Source: Shewanella donghaensis
GTDB taxonomy: Bacteria > Pseudomonadota > Gammaproteobacteria > Enterobacterales > Shewanellaceae
DNA length: 64,000 nt
Reading direction: 5' to 3'
Assembly: GCF_007567505.1 (NCBI RefSeq)
Contig: NZ_CP041783.1
Coordinates: 2,914,001-2,978,000 of the forward strand
The notes under the pieces are model-generated. The model did not search any database and was not told the origin of the DNA. It saw only the letters and a list, made by a program, of their open reading frames with translations. The translations under genes and the position numbers were made by a program. Below are positions 39,062 through 48,748 of the stretch, in pieces; the first letter of the stretch is position 1, and each line of letters starts with the position of its first letter.

Positions 39062-39431
39062 CGAAGTGCCTTAATGTTAAATCGTATAGCTTTTGATTGA
39101 TTAATCATATAAGCACGGTATTGGCACAACAAAAAAGAATAATTAGCCTTAGTAACAATGTGTTACGTTGAGTTATTGAGATGTTATACCTTTAAAGCTC
39201 TGTTCAATGGAGACGACGACATATAAAGTATCGCTAATCGTGAAATAAGCACAATATTAGGCTTAACTTTTCTTACTCACCGATAATTGCTCTGTTCTAA
39301 AGTCTGTGTACATTTGTCAGAATACATTTTTATTAACATTCGTATAAATTGGCATCATCTTATATGTAAACGATATGAGTATGCCTTGTTATATAGAACT
39401 TTTTTAAAGATTTATAAAATTAAAACAACCT

Positions 39432-39725
39432 TCAGAAAAGGCTTTTAATAATACTACCTATACGGCTGAACCTAATATTAGTTGGTAGCCAAGAAGGCAA
39501 AATATAAGCGTCTTTACGGTCGTATTCAAAAACTAATCCAGATTGCCACGGTTGTACCGACAAAATTTTCCTCTGGATAAATCCCCAAAAGCGACTCTCA
39601 CGGCTATCATCACGATTGTCCCATGACAAAATATTTATCCTTTGGTACCACAAATTCAAAATACTAAGTGCCTTGTTGCTGATAATATTGTGCCCCCTTT
39701 CAACCTGGTTAGGATTAAACATCAC
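39432..39725 (-). pseudogene. possible gene fragment sharing its C-terminus with copy A
   Basis: An open frame of 97 codons with residues such as ILSWDNRDDSRESRFWGF and YILPSWLPTNIRFSRIGSI. The C-terminal motif recurs in the fragment at about 37975, which argues that this was once real coding sequence. No signal peptide, no clear ribosome site, no family recognised; probably a truncated remnant but a short live gene cannot be excluded. The following 39726-40622 stretch has no convincing gene. Confidence 0.35.
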
Positions 39726-40622
39726 ATAACAGCACTTTATATCGTATCAAGGGTTCACTATTTTGGAAGAAGGTTCTGCAAGAATTTTAGAACTCACAAA
39801 AAAGAGAAAAAACAAAAATATAGAAGCTCAACTTGTTATTTAGCCTTTGATTTAAATGATTAACTATGAAATTAATTGTTATCAAATAACCTGTGTTCAA
39901 ATTAATTCTTTTTAAGACTTAAACTTATTTTTTGGCGTTTAATCACTTTGATTTGGCTTTTCATCAACTTAAAACTTGTCGTGATTAATAAAGTTTACAG
40001 CTGGATAATCCTTAAAATTGAACGGTGAAACTCATAATTATTTATGAGTAACAATCTTGTCAATAGAAGCGCGCCGACAACTGGGAATGCAAGAAAGTCT
40101 TACCAGAATCAATTACTTAAAGCTATCGCCTGATAGCCACTATGCATCAACAAAAGTCTATTAAATCAATATTTAACCTTCAAAAAAAATGGCCCAAGCT
40201 ACTGTTCCAGCTTGATTATGGCAACATCGGCAATGGCATTAATGTGACAAGACTAGATTCCCGACCATTCACTACTGGCCGAAAAAATGATTATTTTAGG
40301 TTTTAGTAGTTAGAACACAAGTCAACACCAAGCAGCACTTTCTGGTGATAACTTTGGCAATAATAGCCAGCCCCAAATTATGATTTTCAGCGTCTGTTTA
40401 CAGTTTTACCCAAGCGTTCGATGGACGCTAAATGTTGGTTCTGATGCCTTGAAATACTGTGCAGAAACTATTGAGTTGGCCTTGCTAATTTATCGAGGAC
40501 TTTCATTTTACCTCGCTTGACAGTGTTATTTCTATCACTTAGTTTGCTCGAAAAATATGGAACGTTGTTAGGGGCAAATGATGGCCAATTACATAACTTA
40601 AGCCATAACGAAAGGTAACACT

Positions 40623-41342
40623 GTGAAAAAATCGTACTTTCTAGGAGCGGCTGCATTGATATTTGCATCAAATGCATTCGCAAGTAATTCATATATCACT
40701 GGTAATGTAAAATTTAATAGCGACATAGACGCAAGATTAGGTTCTGAATCAGGGTCGATGGTTGAGGCAGGATACGGTTCAGATGTGGTAGCCACCATTG
40801 AGGCTGGTCATGCCTTTGACAACAGCTTTGGTGATCTTACTGTCTACATAGAGCTAGATGGGTTACAACTGGGGACAGTTGACTATATTGATACACCTTA
40901 TACCATGCTAGGTATTGAGCAATCGTTTTCAACTGGTGAGAATTTTTGGGTAGCAGCTGGCTATCAAAACGTTATTCACCAGGGTGATAGCATCGAAAGC
41001 CGTATGTTAGTCAGATTGGGTTATGATTTTGACAGCGGTGTATCGTTAAGCCATCGCACCCGTATTGACCTTGATAGCAGCGATTACAAACGTTTCCGCA
41101 CACGCTTCGACAACAGCATTGCCTATAGTCCAACAAATTTTAACGCCGCGTTCTCGTACAACAACATTTATTACCTAATGGACGAGGGCACTAACTCAAT
41201 AAAGCATGAGGTTCGCGCGACTTGGACTCGCAATGGGGTTCAGCCTTATTTAGAATTTGGCTACCAGGATGATTTAGTTTCCACACATGGGTTTGCAGTT
41301 GATAACTACACTACTGTTATTGGTGCGTCATACGCGTTCTAA
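40623..41342 (+). CDS. small outer-membrane beta-barrel protein
   Basis: 239 residues with a signal peptide (cleavage after NAFA, about residue 20), alternating hydrophobic/polar strands through the whole length, and a C-terminal Phe (GASYAF), all typical of an outer-membrane barrel. RxRxRxDxS-type strands (SHRTRIDLDSSDYKRFRTRFDNS) resemble the KdgM/NanC family of small monomeric porins, a tentative link. Start is GTG with AAAGG seven bases upstream. Confidence 0.75.
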   Translation: MKKSYFLGAAALIFASNAFASNSYITGNVKFNSDIDARLGSESGSMVEAGYGSDVVATIEAGHAFDNSFGDLTVYIELDGLQLGTVDYIDTPYTMLGIEQSFSTGENFWVAAGYQNVIHQGDSIESRMLVRLGYDFDSGVSLSHRTRIDLDSSDYKRFRTRFDNSIAYSPTNFNAAFSYNNIYYLMDEGTNSIKHEVRATWTRNGVQPYLEFGYQDDLVSTHGFAVDNYTTVIGASYAF

Positions 41343-41375
41343 TTGTTAGTGAAATCGTTCACCATTGAAACAACT

Positions 41376-41422
41376 TCACCAGATCAAAGGGGTATTAGCA
41401 ATCTACCCCTTTGATCTGGTGA
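41376..41422. repeat. perfect inverted repeat with 19-bp arms
   Basis: TCACCAGATCAAAGGGGTA at 41376-41394 is the exact reverse complement of 41404-41422, around a nine-base loop. It lies 33 bases after the barrel gene and 62 before the convergent deacetylase stop. There is no T-run on either side, so it is not a standard terminator; it may protect the mRNA 3' end or be a remnant of another element. Confidence 0.85.
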
Positions 41423-41484
41423 GAACCAAGCGCTACGCTCTTGAGCTAATCCATTAAAGTTTGGATTCAGGAGCTAAAACAGAT

Positions 41485-42531
41485 TTACTCTTTTGGCCAA
41501 GAGCCATCATTATTCGGTCTTACCCAAGCTTGTGAGAACCAGTAGTAACCAGACTTGGTTTTACTCGGCGCAGTACAGTTATAGCGGCTTCGACCCGCGG
41601 GTAAGTTTGCTGAAGCTTGAATACTAAACTCTGTTTCAGATAGCCAGGTCGGCTTTTTCGCGCCTTGTCCTTGTACAAAACACATCACCTGATGCGGGTA
41701 AATATCCTCAATATCTAGCTCGATAATCAACTCTGGGCGCCATTGACCTTGAGTAAGTAAGGGATCACTGACGTTCTGTTTCACCACTGGCATATTGAGG
41801 CTGGTAAATTTCACTTTCAAACTATCTAAATCGGCATAAGGTCCCGCGACAGGAAAGCGCGGTAGTGCAGTTAATGTTGAGTAATGTCCTGCAGCACCAG
41901 ATTGTTGCCCAAGACCTATAAAATTGTGCTTTTTAAGAATGCCTTCTACATCCGCATTGTACTCGCCATAGGGGTAAGCCAACATTTTTACACTTTGACC
42001 CGTATGCTTTTTAATTTCAGCTTCGGTATCAAGTAAATTAGTTTCGATTCGTTCTAACCATTGCTGTTTAGACTCACCTTCTAACTGACGATTTAAATGT
42101 TCGTGGGCCCAACTGTGATTAGCTATTGTTGCACCATTTTGAGCTAACTGATTAATATCATCCCAGCTCATCATGCCGCTATAGCCTTTTTCTATCGGCT
42201 CTACCGAGACAAACAAGGTATAAGAAAAATCATATTTTTTTAATATTGGCGCTGCTGCCGTTGCAATACTGTCGTAGCCATCGTCAAAAGTAATAACAAT
42301 GCTTTTATCTGCTAGCGGCGTATTATTCTTTATGGCGTTTACCGCTTCGGTTAGCGGAATGATGGTAAACTCATTTTCAGCAAGATATTGCATTTGCTGT
42401 TCAAATTGAGCAGGCGTCACGCTGGTACTCGCAGGTGTGGTTTCTGACACGTGATGATATTGCAAAATCACTACGGCGTTGGCATTGAGTGAAATTAACC
42501 ACAATAATCCCAAAAGACTTTGTTTTAACAT
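41485..42531 (-). CDS. polysaccharide deacetylase family protein (CE4, NodB domain)
   Basis: 348 residues. Signal peptide (cleavage about after NANA, residue 19), NodB homology domain (about 70-240) with motif 1 ITFDDGYDS (catalytic base and metal Asp) and motif 2 NHSWAHEHLN (metal His pair), then AYPYGEYN. A C-terminal beta-rich domain (about 260-348) follows. Probably de-N-acetylates an envelope or exopolysaccharide in the periplasm, in the manner of PgaB's N-domain; substrate unknown. AGGA precedes the ATG. Nine bases separate it from the divergent MATE gene. Confidence 0.86.
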   Translation of the reverse strand: MLKQSLLGLLWLISLNANAVVILQYHHVSETTPASTSVTPAQFEQQMQYLAENEFTIIPLTEAVNAIKNNTPLADKSIVITFDDGYDSIATAAAPILKKYDFSYTLFVSVEPIEKGYSGMMSWDDINQLAQNGATIANHSWAHEHLNRQLEGESKQQWLERIETNLLDTEAEIKKHTGQSVKMLAYPYGEYNADVEGILKKHNFIGLGQQSGAAGHYSTLTALPRFPVAGPYADLDSLKVKFTSLNMPVVKQNVSDPLLTQGQWRPELIIELDIEDIYPHQVMCFVQGQGAKKPTWLSETEFSIQASANLPAGRSRYNCTAPSKTKSGYYWFSQAWVRPNNDGSWPKE

Positions 42532-42540
42532 AATATTCCT

Positions 42541-43878
42541 ATGTCCATAAAAGCATTACTTTTTAACAGCCAAAAAAATCGTCAGCTTTTTGCTTTAGCA
42601 TTGCCGATGATTTTATCCAATATCACTATCCCCTTATTAGGTTTAGTCGATACCGCGGTCATCGGCCATTTAAGTGAGGCCTATTATTTAGGCGGGGTGG
42701 CACTTGGCAGTACAATCATTACCTTAATTGTCTGGTTGTTGGGCTTTTTACGCATGTCCACTACGGGATTGGTTGCCCAAGCTTACGGCGCTAATGATAC
42801 CGTAACTCAGCAAAAATTGCTGGTTCAAGGCTGTTGCATCGCCTTACTGTTTGGGTTTTGTGCTGTTTTACTGCAACAACCCCTACTCGATTTTGCCATG
42901 TCTTTGAGCCAAGCCAGCGAGCAAGTGCAGCAATTTTGCCGTGAATATGTAGAAATTCGTATTTGGTCAGTGCCTTTTGCACTATTGAATTTAGTCCTAC
43001 TGGGCTGGTTACTCGGTAGACAAGCACCTAAAGCCGCTATGTGGCAGTTAATCATCGCCAATATCGTCAATATCGTTTTAGATGTAGTGTTTGTTATTGG
43101 CCTAGATTGGAATGTAAAAGGCGCTGCTCTTGCTTCTGTTATTGCTGACATTTGTGCCTTTACCGTCGCTGCGGTCATTGTAAAACGCGCTTTGTATCAG
43201 CAAGCTGACTTTAATCTCCGTCAGTTATTAGTCCATATCAGCTTCAAAGGCTACTCGCGCTTATTAAAACTTAATCGCGATATTTTTATTCGTAGTTTAT
43301 GTTTGCAAGCCAGCTTTACCTTTATGACCTTTTACGGTGCGGGGTTAGGTGATGACATCATTGCAGCCAATGCTGTGCTGCTTAATTTACTGATGCTGAT
43401 CTCCTATGCATTAGATGGTATAGCCTATTATGCCGAAGCGGAAGTTGGCCGCGCTGTCGGTCAAAAGAATCTAAATTTATTACATGATTCAGTTACTCTT
43501 GCCGCAACCTGGTCGGCCTTGTTTGCCGTTGGTTTCAGCCTGTTATTTTATTTTGCTGGCAATAATATCATTAGCTTATTGACTAATATTGAGTTGGTGC
43601 AACAACAAGCCGAGCACTACCTTATTTGGTTGGTATTCATGCCATTGCTGGCATTTGGTTCATACTTATTTGATGGGGTATATATTGGCGCGGCACAGGG
43701 TAAAATGATGCGTAATAGTATGATTTTATCAACTTTTGGAATATTTTTCCCGTGTTGGTACTTGCTGCGAGATTATGAAAACAGTGCCCTATGGGCTGCC
43801 ATGAGCGCGTTTATGTTATGCCGCAGCCTCTCATTAGCGCTGCATTACCGCTACAGTAGTGCTTTTAAGCAAATCTAA
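42541..43878 (+). CDS. MATE family efflux transporter (DinF-like)
   Basis: 445 residues with twelve membrane segments; N-half LFALALPMILSNITIPLLGLVDTAVIGHL and C-half EVGRAVGQKN are typical of the DinF subgroup of Na+/H+-driven multidrug exporters. It is not in the lexA operon here, although lexA is elsewhere in the window. No SOS box is visible upstream. No clear ribosome site at the ATG. Confidence 0.9.
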   Translation: MSIKALLFNSQKNRQLFALALPMILSNITIPLLGLVDTAVIGHLSEAYYLGGVALGSTIITLIVWLLGFLRMSTTGLVAQAYGANDTVTQQKLLVQGCCIALLFGFCAVLLQQPLLDFAMSLSQASEQVQQFCREYVEIRIWSVPFALLNLVLLGWLLGRQAPKAAMWQLIIANIVNIVLDVVFVIGLDWNVKGAALASVIADICAFTVAAVIVKRALYQQADFNLRQLLVHISFKGYSRLLKLNRDIFIRSLCLQASFTFMTFYGAGLGDDIIAANAVLLNLLMLISYALDGIAYYAEAEVGRAVGQKNLNLLHDSVTLAATWSALFAVGFSLLFYFAGNNIISLLTNIELVQQQAEHYLIWLVFMPLLAFGSYLFDGVYIGAAQGKMMRNSMILSTFGIFFPCWYLLRDYENSALWAAMSAFMLCRSLSLALHYRYSSAFKQI

Positions 43879-43969
43879 CGACCTATCCTGTTTGAGTTTA
43901 ATAGTAGATTTATCAGCCCCTTAACTGATAACATACCTATAACAAAAATGTGTTAATAGGGATTGTTTA

Positions 43970-45895
43970 ATGAAATGGATTTTTAATTTACTGATGGCGC
44001 TCTGCGCTTTATCAGTAACAGTATCTGCACAGCCATTGCCTGTAGAAGCGTTTGCCAGTATTCCTGATGTTAGTCATGTGAGCATGTCACCAAATGGCAA
44101 AAAAATAGCTTCATTAGTAAGGTTAAATACTGATGAGCAGCAAGGGACAATTATTAATATCCTTGATATTGATACCCGTGAATCTATCTTCCCTATCCAA
44201 ACAGATAATGAAAAATTTGTCATTTTGTCATTAAGCTGGGCAAACGATGACACTTTACTCATTAAAGCTAAATTTCCTGCTGTAAGATATGGCACCCCGA
44301 CAACTGAAACCCGTTTAATCAAATACTCCCTCAGTAAAAAGAAGTCGATGAACTCTCTTAGCAAGCAATCGCTGAAAAAGTTTAAATGGATGCCTCAGAT
44401 CCAATCCAATATTATTGATAAACTCCCTGATAGTAATGACCATTTACTGCTTGGTATTAATGGCTTAGGCAATAAAGCCAACTTTGAATCAGTTATCAAG
44501 CTCAACACCAAAAATGGTCGATTCAAATTTGTTCAGCCAGCAGAACCCAATATCCAAGATTGGATAACCGATAGGCAACATAAAGTAAGAATTGGCATTT
44601 ATCACAAAGACACTCAGTTCAGAATCTACGAACAAGCCGACACTGGTGAAGATAGACGCATTTTATGGGAGTTTGAGGCCTTTGCTAAGGAACAAATTTG
44701 GCCGATGGGCTTTGCTCAAGACCCCAATATTCTTTATGTAAAGGCTTACAATAATGACTTACTGGCCATTTTCAAGGTTAACTTAACCGACCCCAAACTG
44801 ACTAAAGAATTGGTCTTTAGCAGAAAATCTTATGATGTTGAAGGCTCATTAATATATTCCAATCTCAAACAAAAAGTCATTGGGATTGATGATAGTGACG
44901 AGTCTGAATATACCTTTTGGGACAAAGAATACATTGGCTTAGTTAATGGGCTGAATAAAGCGCTACCAGATTATCGCAATTATATTACCCAATTCAGTGA
45001 AGATGAGCGTCGTTATATTGTTTATTCCACCAATACCAAAGAAGCAGGTATTTATCTGTTTGGTGATCGTGATGCAGGACAGTTATTTCCTATCGCATAT
45101 CGATATAAAAGCTTAACCCCCGAGTTATTAGCTGATACCAAAACCTTGTCTTATAAAGCTCGAGACGGCCTAGAAATCGAAGCTTTTTTAACGACTCCCC
45201 AAAATAAGGAAGCTAAAAACCTGCCTACTATCATTTTTCCCCATGGAGGCCCTATTAGTTATGACTCAAATAGCTTTGATTATTGGACGCAGTTTCTAGC
45301 CAACAGAGGTTATGCCGTTCTACGAATGAACTTTCGAGGTTCATCAGGTTATGGTTTTGATTTTATGCAAGCGGGTTTAAAAAGCTGGGGCTTGGATATG
45401 CAAAACGATGTTGAAGATGGTACCCGCTGGCTCATTGAGCAAGGGGTGTCTGATCCTAAAAAAATATGCATTGTCGGCGCAAGTTATGGCGGCTATGCCG
45501 CACTCATGGGTGTAGCTACAACTCAAGATTTATATCAATGCGCTGTTAGTGTGGCGGGTGTCACCGACGTTGAATATTTAGTTAAATCTTCCAGACGTTA
45601 CAGTAATTTTGAAATCGTGAAAAAGCAGATTGGTGATGACTATGATGCCCTATACGAGCGCTCCCCCTTAAGTAAAGCAAAAGACATTAATGTCCCGGTA
45701 TTACTTATTCACGGCGATAAAGATCGCGTAGTTAGAGTGCAACATAGTGAAGATATGTTCGATGAATTAGAAGATCTGGATAAACAAGTCGAATATATAG
45801 AGCTAGAAAATGGTGACCACTATTTGAGCAATAATGAGCATCGTATACAAACCTTTATTGCCATCGAAAAATTTTTACATAAAAATTTACATTAA
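43970..45895 (+). CDS. S9 family prolyl oligopeptidase-type serine peptidase
   Basis: 641 residues. Signal peptide (about 1-20, ending VSA), beta-propeller-like N-domain, then the alpha/beta-hydrolase catalytic domain from about 410: oxyanion FPHGGP, nucleophile GASYGGYAAL, Asp in LLIHGDKDRVV and His in ENGDHYLS. Resembles acylaminoacyl- or dipeptidyl-peptidases exported to the periplasm. Confidence 0.92.
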   Translation: MKWIFNLLMALCALSVTVSAQPLPVEAFASIPDVSHVSMSPNGKKIASLVRLNTDEQQGTIINILDIDTRESIFPIQTDNEKFVILSLSWANDDTLLIKAKFPAVRYGTPTTETRLIKYSLSKKKSMNSLSKQSLKKFKWMPQIQSNIIDKLPDSNDHLLLGINGLGNKANFESVIKLNTKNGRFKFVQPAEPNIQDWITDRQHKVRIGIYHKDTQFRIYEQADTGEDRRILWEFEAFAKEQIWPMGFAQDPNILYVKAYNNDLLAIFKVNLTDPKLTKELVFSRKSYDVEGSLIYSNLKQKVIGIDDSDESEYTFWDKEYIGLVNGLNKALPDYRNYITQFSEDERRYIVYSTNTKEAGIYLFGDRDAGQLFPIAYRYKSLTPELLADTKTLSYKARDGLEIEAFLTTPQNKEAKNLPTIIFPHGGPISYDSNSFDYWTQFLANRGYAVLRMNFRGSSGYGFDFMQAGLKSWGLDMQNDVEDGTRWLIEQGVSDPKKICIVGASYGGYAALMGVATTQDLYQCAVSVAGVTDVEYLVKSSRRYSNFEIVKKQIGDDYDALYERSPLSKAKDINVPVLLIHGDKDRVVRVQHSEDMFDELEDLDKQVEYIELENGDHYLSNNEHRIQTFIAIEKFLHKNLH

Positions 45896-45962
45896 CCATT
45901 AGCCCTATAAAGCCTAGCTATTAAGAGCTAAAAACAGACTTTAAAGCCATCAGGAATACTAA

Positions 45963-45998
45963 AAAGGCCCTAACGTTTCGCTATACGTTAGGGCCTTT
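45963..45998. terminator. bidirectional terminator between the S9 peptidase and the TonB receptor
   Basis: Fourteen-bp arms AAAGGCCCTAACGT/ACGTTAGGGCCTTT around an eight-base loop, between convergent stops. The longer T-run is on the minus strand, so it mainly serves the receptor gene. Confidence 0.85.
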
Positions 45999-46037
45999 CA
46001 CTAAAACTCTTTATCTATACTCAGCTTAGAACTCAGA

Positions 46038-48176
46038 TTAAAACTTCGCTTCAAAGGCTAAACTAAAGTTTCGACCTTCACCCACGGTGACATCAGTATT
46101 CGTACCACCACCTAAATAATCGGTATCAAATAAGTTTTTGATATTAAAACGTACACTCATATCAGTATTTTGAATCGCAAACGAATAAGCTGCACCAAAA
46201 TCAAATCTGACGTAATCATCTTTGACGATGGTATTTTGGGTATTAGCAAAACGCTCACCAACATAAATGGCGCCGAAGTTAAGAGCTAAAGCATCATTCA
46301 CTTCGTAACGAGTCCAGATATTTGCTGACCATTCAGGTGCATCAACCGGTGTTTTACCATCAAGTTGTTCGGTATCTTCAGAGCTTGTCACATATTCTGC
46401 ATCTAAAAACATCATTGAGCTGGTGACGAACACATTGTCGCTCACTTGACCTTGTGCACCTATTTCAAAACCACGGTGATGTTGCTTACCGCTTTGAGTC
46501 GTAATGTACTCGTTGTCACCGATAGGTTGATCTAATTGCTCACGGACTGTGACGTTAGTGACTGTAGTATCAAAAATCGCACCCGTTAACAGTAAGCCAC
46601 CGTCATACAATTCCCACTTGGTACCGATTTCGTATTGCTCACCGTACTCTGGGTCTAAATCCATACCGTCATTCACATCGTTATCACTGTTAACGATTGA
46701 CTGAGGATTAAAGCTTTTAGAATAGTTTACATAGATGCTGCCATTATCTGCAGGTGAGTAAATCACCCCAAATTTAGGAGATACTGCGTAACTGTTTTCG
46801 CCTTCGCCATCTTTTTTCTGTTCGTCATAACGCACACCAGCAAGTACTTGCCACTCATCGTTAATCGTCATTAAGTCTTGTACATAAAAGCCATAATGCT
46901 TGTAGCTAGACTCATATTTTGTGGTGTCATTGTTGTAATCTAAATCCGGTCGAGCAACAGTATCACCAGGGTTTACCATTTGTGCTTCGCCGCTGTCTTT
47001 AAGCTGACCGTAGTAATAATCAAGTATATTGGCACCAACAAGTAGCTGATGTTCCATGCCGAAGGCATTCACAATACCGGTGAAGTCCATATAAGCGGTT
47101 TTTAGTTGCCAATCATCGTAGCGATCGAACGCCTTAATTTGGTAACCATCGGTTGTTGGATCCATGCCTGCCACCATTGTTGGTGACGAATCTAATCGCT
47201 GACGAGTAAATGACTGATGGTTATAACCTGTAGTCATTTTCCAATCATCAGAAACATACCAAGTTAAGTCAGCGCCTAAGTTTTCAACCTTGTTATCGGT
47301 AAATGCCCATGACATATCCCAAATATCTTCACGATCACCAACTAACTCACCGCTGTCATCTAACCAGCCACCTCTATCGATACCAGTAGTGTCTTCAGTG
47401 TAATCATATTTAACTGACAGCATCACATCATCATGTAGGTCAAATTCAAGATTGAGATAGCCTAAAAAGCGATCACGTTCTTGTTCTTGTTCGCCATTGC
47501 CATCTTGGTACTCACGCCAGTAGTTAGTATCTTGCTTAACTAATACTGAACGGTAACGGATAGATTCAGCATCATTTAACGCGCCGCCAGCATCTAGCTG
47601 AAAACGGGTTGAACCATTGGCATCGGTATCAAATGCCACATCAAACAAGGTGTCGTAAGTTGGCTTTTTGGTCACCATATTAATCAAGCCGCCAGGACCT
47701 GACTGGCCGTAAAGCATACTTGATGGGCCTTTTAACACTTCAACTTGCTGTAGTGTTTCAATCGGTTGCACATAGTGAGAAAATTGTTGTTGGCCATTGA
47801 TTAAAAAACCACTACCAGAATCTAATTCAAAACCACGAATATTGAATACTTGGCGATTCCACTTTTCACTGCCGCCAGTCACACTTGAGTCATTGACGAG
47901 TACTTCAGACAAGTTAGTTGCAAGCTGTTCGTCAGTGACAAAATCAGGGATCACATTCACCGATTGCGGCGTATCCATTAAGTCGATATCACCACGCATT
48001 GCTCCTGAAGATGAGCCCACTTTGTAATTATTAAAATTCATCCCTGTAACCTGAATTCTCTCGATGTTCAGTTCGAAATCTAAGTTATTTTCAGTGTCAT
48101 TATTTGTTTCTTCAGCAGCTAATGAAGCAGAAGCTAAGCTAGCAACAACAGCAAATGCAATAGGTGAAAGTCTCAT
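46038..48176 (-). CDS. TonB-dependent siderophore receptor
   Basis: Outer-membrane ferric-siderophore receptor, 712 residues. Signal peptide (about 1-20), a TonB-box-like RIQVTG at about 40, plug domain DTPQSVNVIPDFVTDEQLATNL...VLKGPSSMLYGQSGPGGLINMVTKKP, a 22-strand barrel and C-terminal aromatic end FSLAFEAKF. Shares its upstream region with the divergent PepSY gene and two Fur-like sites; iron control is likely. Confidence 0.94.
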   Translation of the reverse strand: MRLSPIAFAVVASLASASLAAEETNNDTENNLDFELNIERIQVTGMNFNNYKVGSSSGAMRGDIDLMDTPQSVNVIPDFVTDEQLATNLSEVLVNDSSVTGGSEKWNRQVFNIRGFELDSGSGFLINGQQQFSHYVQPIETLQQVEVLKGPSSMLYGQSGPGGLINMVTKKPTYDTLFDVAFDTDANGSTRFQLDAGGALNDAESIRYRSVLVKQDTNYWREYQDGNGEQEQERDRFLGYLNLEFDLHDDVMLSVKYDYTEDTTGIDRGGWLDDSGELVGDREDIWDMSWAFTDNKVENLGADLTWYVSDDWKMTTGYNHQSFTRQRLDSSPTMVAGMDPTTDGYQIKAFDRYDDWQLKTAYMDFTGIVNAFGMEHQLLVGANILDYYYGQLKDSGEAQMVNPGDTVARPDLDYNNDTTKYESSYKHYGFYVQDLMTINDEWQVLAGVRYDEQKKDGEGENSYAVSPKFGVIYSPADNGSIYVNYSKSFNPQSIVNSDNDVNDGMDLDPEYGEQYEIGTKWELYDGGLLLTGAIFDTTVTNVTVREQLDQPIGDNEYITTQSGKQHHRGFEIGAQGQVSDNVFVTSSMMFLDAEYVTSSEDTEQLDGKTPVDAPEWSANIWTRYEVNDALALNFGAIYVGERFANTQNTIVKDDYVRFDFGAAYSFAIQNTDMSVRFNIKNLFDTDYLGGGTNTDVTVGEGRNFSLAFEAKF

Positions 48177-48211
48177 ACAAAGTAGCCCTTAAATTGGCAG
48201 TAATCGTTAAT

Positions 48212-48230
48212 GAGACGGATTATCATTTGC
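48212..48230 (-). promoter_or_regulatory. Fur-box-like site upstream of the TonB receptor
   Basis: GAGACGGATTATCATTTGC matches about 13 of 19 positions of the Fur consensus, 36 bases before the receptor start. Confidence 0.5.
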
Positions 48231-48653
48231 ATTCATCGATAAGTGAAGTACTTTATTGCGCAGTCATAGAGAAGTGTGAACAACTGCACTAAAGGAGGTA
48301 AAACATGTAAATAGCAATGAATAAATGTTGCATAACTATATTAAATAGCGTTCATCAATCAAAGATGTCTGAATTGGCATAAATGAAAAAATACGATATA
48401 AACATGGCAAAAAGATCAATTAACATAATATCAACAATGATTTGGTTGGTATTATTCTTAACTCATAACTTCACTAAACACTTTATTGTAGTTAAAAGTC
48501 ACTTATTCTCACTAAAAACTATTCAGATTGATGAATTTTTATTCAAAATTAAATATTTAACGCCCCATAGCTATCTCCGACAAAAGTGTGACCTAAATGG
48601 CATAATGGCGGTTTTTTTACTTTCTTTACATTTCTTTAATTGAAGTAATAAGT

Positions 48654-48672
48654 GAGATTAATTATCATTCTC
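48654..48672 (+). promoter_or_regulatory. Fur-box-like site upstream of the PepSY gene
   Basis: GAGATTAATTATCATTCTC matches about 14 of 19 positions of the Fur consensus, 76 bases before the PepSY start. Between the two sites (48231-48653) I see only AT-rich sequence and a doubtful 86-codon frame. Confidence 0.6.
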
Positions 48673-48748
48673 AAAAATTTGATTCAGTGTCATATTTAAC
48701 CTGAATATTTTGGCCATTATCGCCAACACTTAACCTGAGAAAGTAAAC

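Noticed and set aside
40468..40798. Minus-strand frames around the start of the outer-membrane barrel gene
   Set aside because: They are shadows of the barrel gene, which has a clear signal peptide and C-terminal Phe.
48383..48643. 86-codon plus-strand frame between the receptor and PepSY genes
   Set aside because: No ribosome site, and AT-rich chance composition; one short hydrophobic patch is not enough.
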